41,829 nucleotides of DNA from an uncultured Mycolicibacterium sp. (lineage in GTDB: Bacteria > Actinomycetota > Actinomycetes > Mycobacteriales > Mycobacteriaceae): the NCBI GenBank assembly GCA_945957405.1, contig CAMFLL010000016.1, forward strand, positions 1 to 41,829. The letters are read 5' to 3'. A program made the position numbers and the translations under genes. The notes beneath the pieces are model-generated. The model was not told the DNA's origin, did no database searches, and saw only the letters and a program-made list of their open reading frames with translations. Each line of letters begins with the position of its first letter. The first letter of the stretch is position 1. Below are positions 39,485-41,829 of the stretch, piece by piece.

Positions 39485-40593
39485 ACCGCACACTCGTGGT
39501 AGAGCCGGGCCAACTGTTCTGCGCAGGTATCCCAGGTGGGCAGCACTTTCGGGGCACTTCTCGGTGTTGCCGCCACGGCGAGGGCGGCGGCCGCGATCTG
39601 TTCGGGCGTGGACGTCAGTCCGATCGTGGTCACGAGGCCGGCCCTACCGAGCTCGGCCAGCCCGGAATTGTCAGCGACAAGAGCGTTCGTACCGGCACCG
39701 ACAGCCTCCATGACGGCAACGGGGTGTGCTTCATAGTCGCTCAGAAGACAGAACACATCTGCCTCGACGAGAAGGCGTCCCAGGGCGGGCCGTTGGTCAG
39801 GGCCGAAGCAGCAGATGGAGACCCGGTCTTCGACGTTCAGTTCCCGTGCAATCAGCCGCAACTGGTTCTCGTAGGGTCCCGCACCGACCAGAACGAGTCG
39901 TGCATGTGGTTCTGCCGCAAGGATTTCGGGCAACGCACCCAGAATGCGATGGTGTCCCTTGTAACGCTCGAACCGGCCGACGGACACCAGCAGCGGATTT
40001 CCTTCTGGCACGGCCGCGGACGCTTCGATCGGCAGCGGCTCGCAGCCGTTCCGAATCAGCCGGATCAGGCTCGGGTCGATCCCGAGAACATCGGCAAACA
40101 GCCGGCGCTCGAACTCGCACACCGCGATCAATGCAACGGTAGATCGCAGCAGCGGTGCGAACAGCCGCCATTGCGCCGGTCGGATCGCCCTTCTCAGCCC
40201 GGACGAATGGCCACCGGTATGGAACGTCAGGACCGCCGGAATGCCGGCCCGACGGGCCGCCGCGAGTGCGGCGGGCGGAAGCAGAGTGTGCACGCCCTGT
40301 ACGTGCACGATGTCGTAGCGTGGCCTGTCCGTCAGGTGCCGCAACAATCCCGGCGCCACGAAACAGTCTCCGGCGGACGGGAATGCGCGAAACCGCCGCA
40401 TGTGGTAGTTCGGATGCGCCTCCTCCGCGGAGGGTCGCCCGGATCGATCGGCAGTCAGCACAGTCATGTCGAGCCCAGCCGCGCCCAGCCTGGTGCAGAC
40501 TTCGTGAACGTGCGTTTCGACCCCGCCCATCGACGGAAGAACGTTGGCACTGACCATGGCGATTCGCAGAGTTGGTCGGCGTGACCGGATCAC
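39481..40593 (-). CDS. GT4-family glycosyltransferase
   Basis: A 370-residue GT-B enzyme. VSANVLPSMGGVETHVHEVC at the N-terminus, RYDIVHVQGVHTLLPPAAL, then VSVGRFERYKGHHRILGAL, LVLVGAGPYENQL and CLLSDYEAHPVAVMEAVGAG carry the usual acceptor-loop, donor-site and E-x7-E elements. ATG 40593 overlaps the stop of the large membrane protein; its own stop overlaps the next glycosyltransferase. It belongs to the same polysaccharide operon. Donor sugar unknown. Confidence 0.9.
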   Translation of the reverse strand: MIRSRRPTLRIAMVSANVLPSMGGVETHVHEVCTRLGAAGLDMTVLTADRSGRPSAEEAHPNYHMRRFRAFPSAGDCFVAPGLLRHLTDRPRYDIVHVQGVHTLLPPAALAAARRAGIPAVLTFHTGGHSSGLRRAIRPAQWRLFAPLLRSTVALIAVCEFERRLFADVLGIDPSLIRLIRNGCEPLPIEASAAVPEGNPLLVSVGRFERYKGHHRILGALPEILAAEPHARLVLVGAGPYENQLRLIARELNVEDRVSICCFGPDQRPALGRLLVEADVFCLLSDYEAHPVAVMEAVGAGTNALVADNSGLAELGRAGLVTTIGLTSTPEQIAAAALAVAATPRSAPKVLPTWDTCAEQLARLYHECAV

Positions 40594-41829
40594 GGCGGAC
40601 CTCCGCCCGTCGTCACGGACAGCGGGGAATCATGCTGCGCAGGGACGTGAACAGCCGAGGGATCATGCAGGATCTGATGCACTTGATCGATATCCACGGC
40701 GTATGCGCTCAGAACCGCACCCGAGATCGCTTCCGCGATGATCACGGCCACCACTGACGAGATGAGAACTCGGCTTCGAGGTACCCTGGCCACCCACCGG
40801 CCGAGGCATCTCAGGCCACGTAGTATCGGCGCGGGATTCACTATCGCGAATATGACTGCGGCCGTGAGGAATACCGGCGGCCCGAGCCACACGTGCGCAT
40901 GCAGGAGTACGGTGGACGAGACACAGACAACTCCCACGCCGGCGGCGAACGTGAGCGAAGGGCCTGCCAGTTCTCGAAATGCTCTGGCCTTGACGGCCAT
41001 TGCGGACTTGCCGCCGAAACGGCCAACGAGACCGACGGCGGCACCCGCAAGCAGCCCGATGAGGATCTGAACGGGTAACTGCGTGGGTCGCGACCGGCCG
41101 AGCCATCCGCTACGTTCGTGGTCCACGCCGAGCCCACTCAAGTCGTAGATGGTGACCGGACCGTGCCGGTACACGACCTCCATGCCTTCGACGTCATCGA
41201 ACTTCGTCAACTCATCGAGAGTCAGCTGTCGGGAGTTCTCTGGCTCGCCCCAGAAATACAGACCGGCCAGCGGCAGGTCATCGGCAAGTCGACGATCGAC
41301 ATAGAGGTACCGCAGGTGCAACTGGCGGGCAGCCTCGGACTGCTCCGGACCCCACGAGTCGGAGAAGAAGAGTGAGACAACATCAACCACTCCGTTGGAG
41401 AACACCGGCCACATCCGGGACCCGTTGGCCAACAACGTCGCACTCACCCTGTCCGCGCCGATGTAGCTGCCGGCCGGCAGCCCAAACTCGGCCCAGCGCA
41501 CCGCGGCCCTGGTCTCGGCATCCATCGACCGACCTTCGGCGGCGGGCAGGTACGGACCGGGCAGGCGGATGTCCGGCATCGTGCCCAGGAAGTAGCCGCC
41601 GACGAACAGCCCGGTCGCGAGCATGAGCGCTACCGGCCGGACGCGGACCACCGTTTCGTGCGGTTGACTCCGGGCCCACCTGACGACGCCGCCGGCAACC
41701 AGGAGGCTGAGCGGGAAGAAAAGAAAGTCGAACCCCCGGTCGGACAGCTCGCACCAACGTGGCACCACCCGTGCAGCAAGCAACAACGGGATACCGGCCG
41801 TCATGACCACGAGGAAGACAGGGGGCCGC
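40590..41829 (-). CDS. Large membrane protein of the polysaccharide operon, C-terminal part
   Basis: Open from the right edge of the window to TGA at 40590-40592; 412 residues are visible and the N-terminus is missing. Hydrophobic segments (FLFFPLSLLVAGGVVRWA, VALMLATGLFVGGYFLG) precede an extracytoplasmic domain of about 150 residues (for example GSYIGADRVSATLLANG, HLRYLYVDRRL, VVYRHGPVTIYDL). Four further helices follow towards the C-terminus. The layout resembles GT-C-type or polymerase-like membrane proteins in polysaccharide clusters, but no catalytic motif can be seen in this part. It is coupled to the next glycosyltransferase by an ATGA overlap. Confidence 0.75.
   Translation of the reverse strand, partial: RPPVFLVVMTAGIPLLLAARVVPRWCELSDRGFDFLFFPLSLLVAGGVVRWARSQPHETVVRVRPVALMLATGLFVGGYFLGTMPDIRLPGPYLPAAEGRSMDAETRAAVRWAEFGLPAGSYIGADRVSATLLANGSRMWPVFSNGVVDVVSLFFSDSWGPEQSEAARQLHLRYLYVDRRLADDLPLAGLYFWGEPENSRQLTLDELTKFDDVEGMEVVYRHGPVTIYDLSGLGVDHERSGWLGRSRPTQLPVQILIGLLAGAAVGLVGRFGGKSAMAVKARAFRELAGPSLTFAAGVGVVCVSSTVLLHAHVWLGPPVFLTAAVIFAIVNPAPILRGLRCLGRWVARVPRSRVLISSVVAVIIAEAISGAVLSAYAVDIDQVHQILHDPSAVHVPAQHDSPLSVTTGGGPP

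Overview
The window comes from a high-GC actinobacterium, almost certainly a fast-growing mycobacterium (Mycolicibacterium type). The evidence is an LpqH (19 kDa antigen) lipoprotein C-terminus at the left edge, a WS/DGAT acyltransferase, a DUF1214 protein, a Thr/Ser/Pro-rich envelope protein, frequent GTG/TTG starts, and many ATGA or GTGA gene junctions. No rRNA, tRNA, CRISPR array, IS element or transposase was recognised.

Layout. 1-2300: LpqH tail, a one-pass membrane protein and a PrsW-type protease. 2300-5320 (minus strand): TetR regulator, VOC protein, WS/DGAT acyltransferase, NUDIX hydrolase. 5437-9040: an aromatic-degradation operon (extradiol dioxygenase, FAH-family hydrolase, FAD hydroxylase) divergent from that TetR. 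9132-12057 (minus): TetR, DUF1214, sulfotransferase. 12101-14425: Asp/Glu racemase, SRPBCC, VOC, a 36-residue protein, DUF427. 14429-17007 (minus): envelope protein and FadR-type regulator. 17132-19821: CoA transferase plus a fused beta-alpha carboxyltransferase. 19865-24110: double-length AsnC regulator, amidase, small membrane subunit and sodium:solute symporter. 24153-28001 (minus): a DHBP-synthase-like protein lacking its catalytic acids, a flavin monooxygenase, an FMN reductase and LysR.

28300-32702 is the standout. It is a lower-GC island carrying a complete His-Xaa-Ser (Hxs) radical-SAM peptide-modification locus. The precursor HxsA has six uninterrupted His-X-Ser triplets, followed by HxsD, HxsB and HxsC (paired radical SAM enzymes) and a zinc-ribbon protein. 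The precursor is preceded by two overlapping micro-ORFs, one resembling a DUF2510 'WYPNP' module. A 19-codon micro-ORF couples hxsA to hxsD. The Hxs family was predicted from sequence in other bacteria; its occurrence here with these extra parts looks undescribed.

32971-36696: a P-loop kinase-like gene, then a TPP riboswitch controlling a thiamine ECF transporter (YkoE, fused two-domain ATPase YkoD, YkoC). 36760-41829 (minus): a surface-polysaccharide operon (large membrane protein cut by the window edge, two GT4 glycosyltransferases, a flippase) ending in a 50-residue Cys/His-rich peptide.
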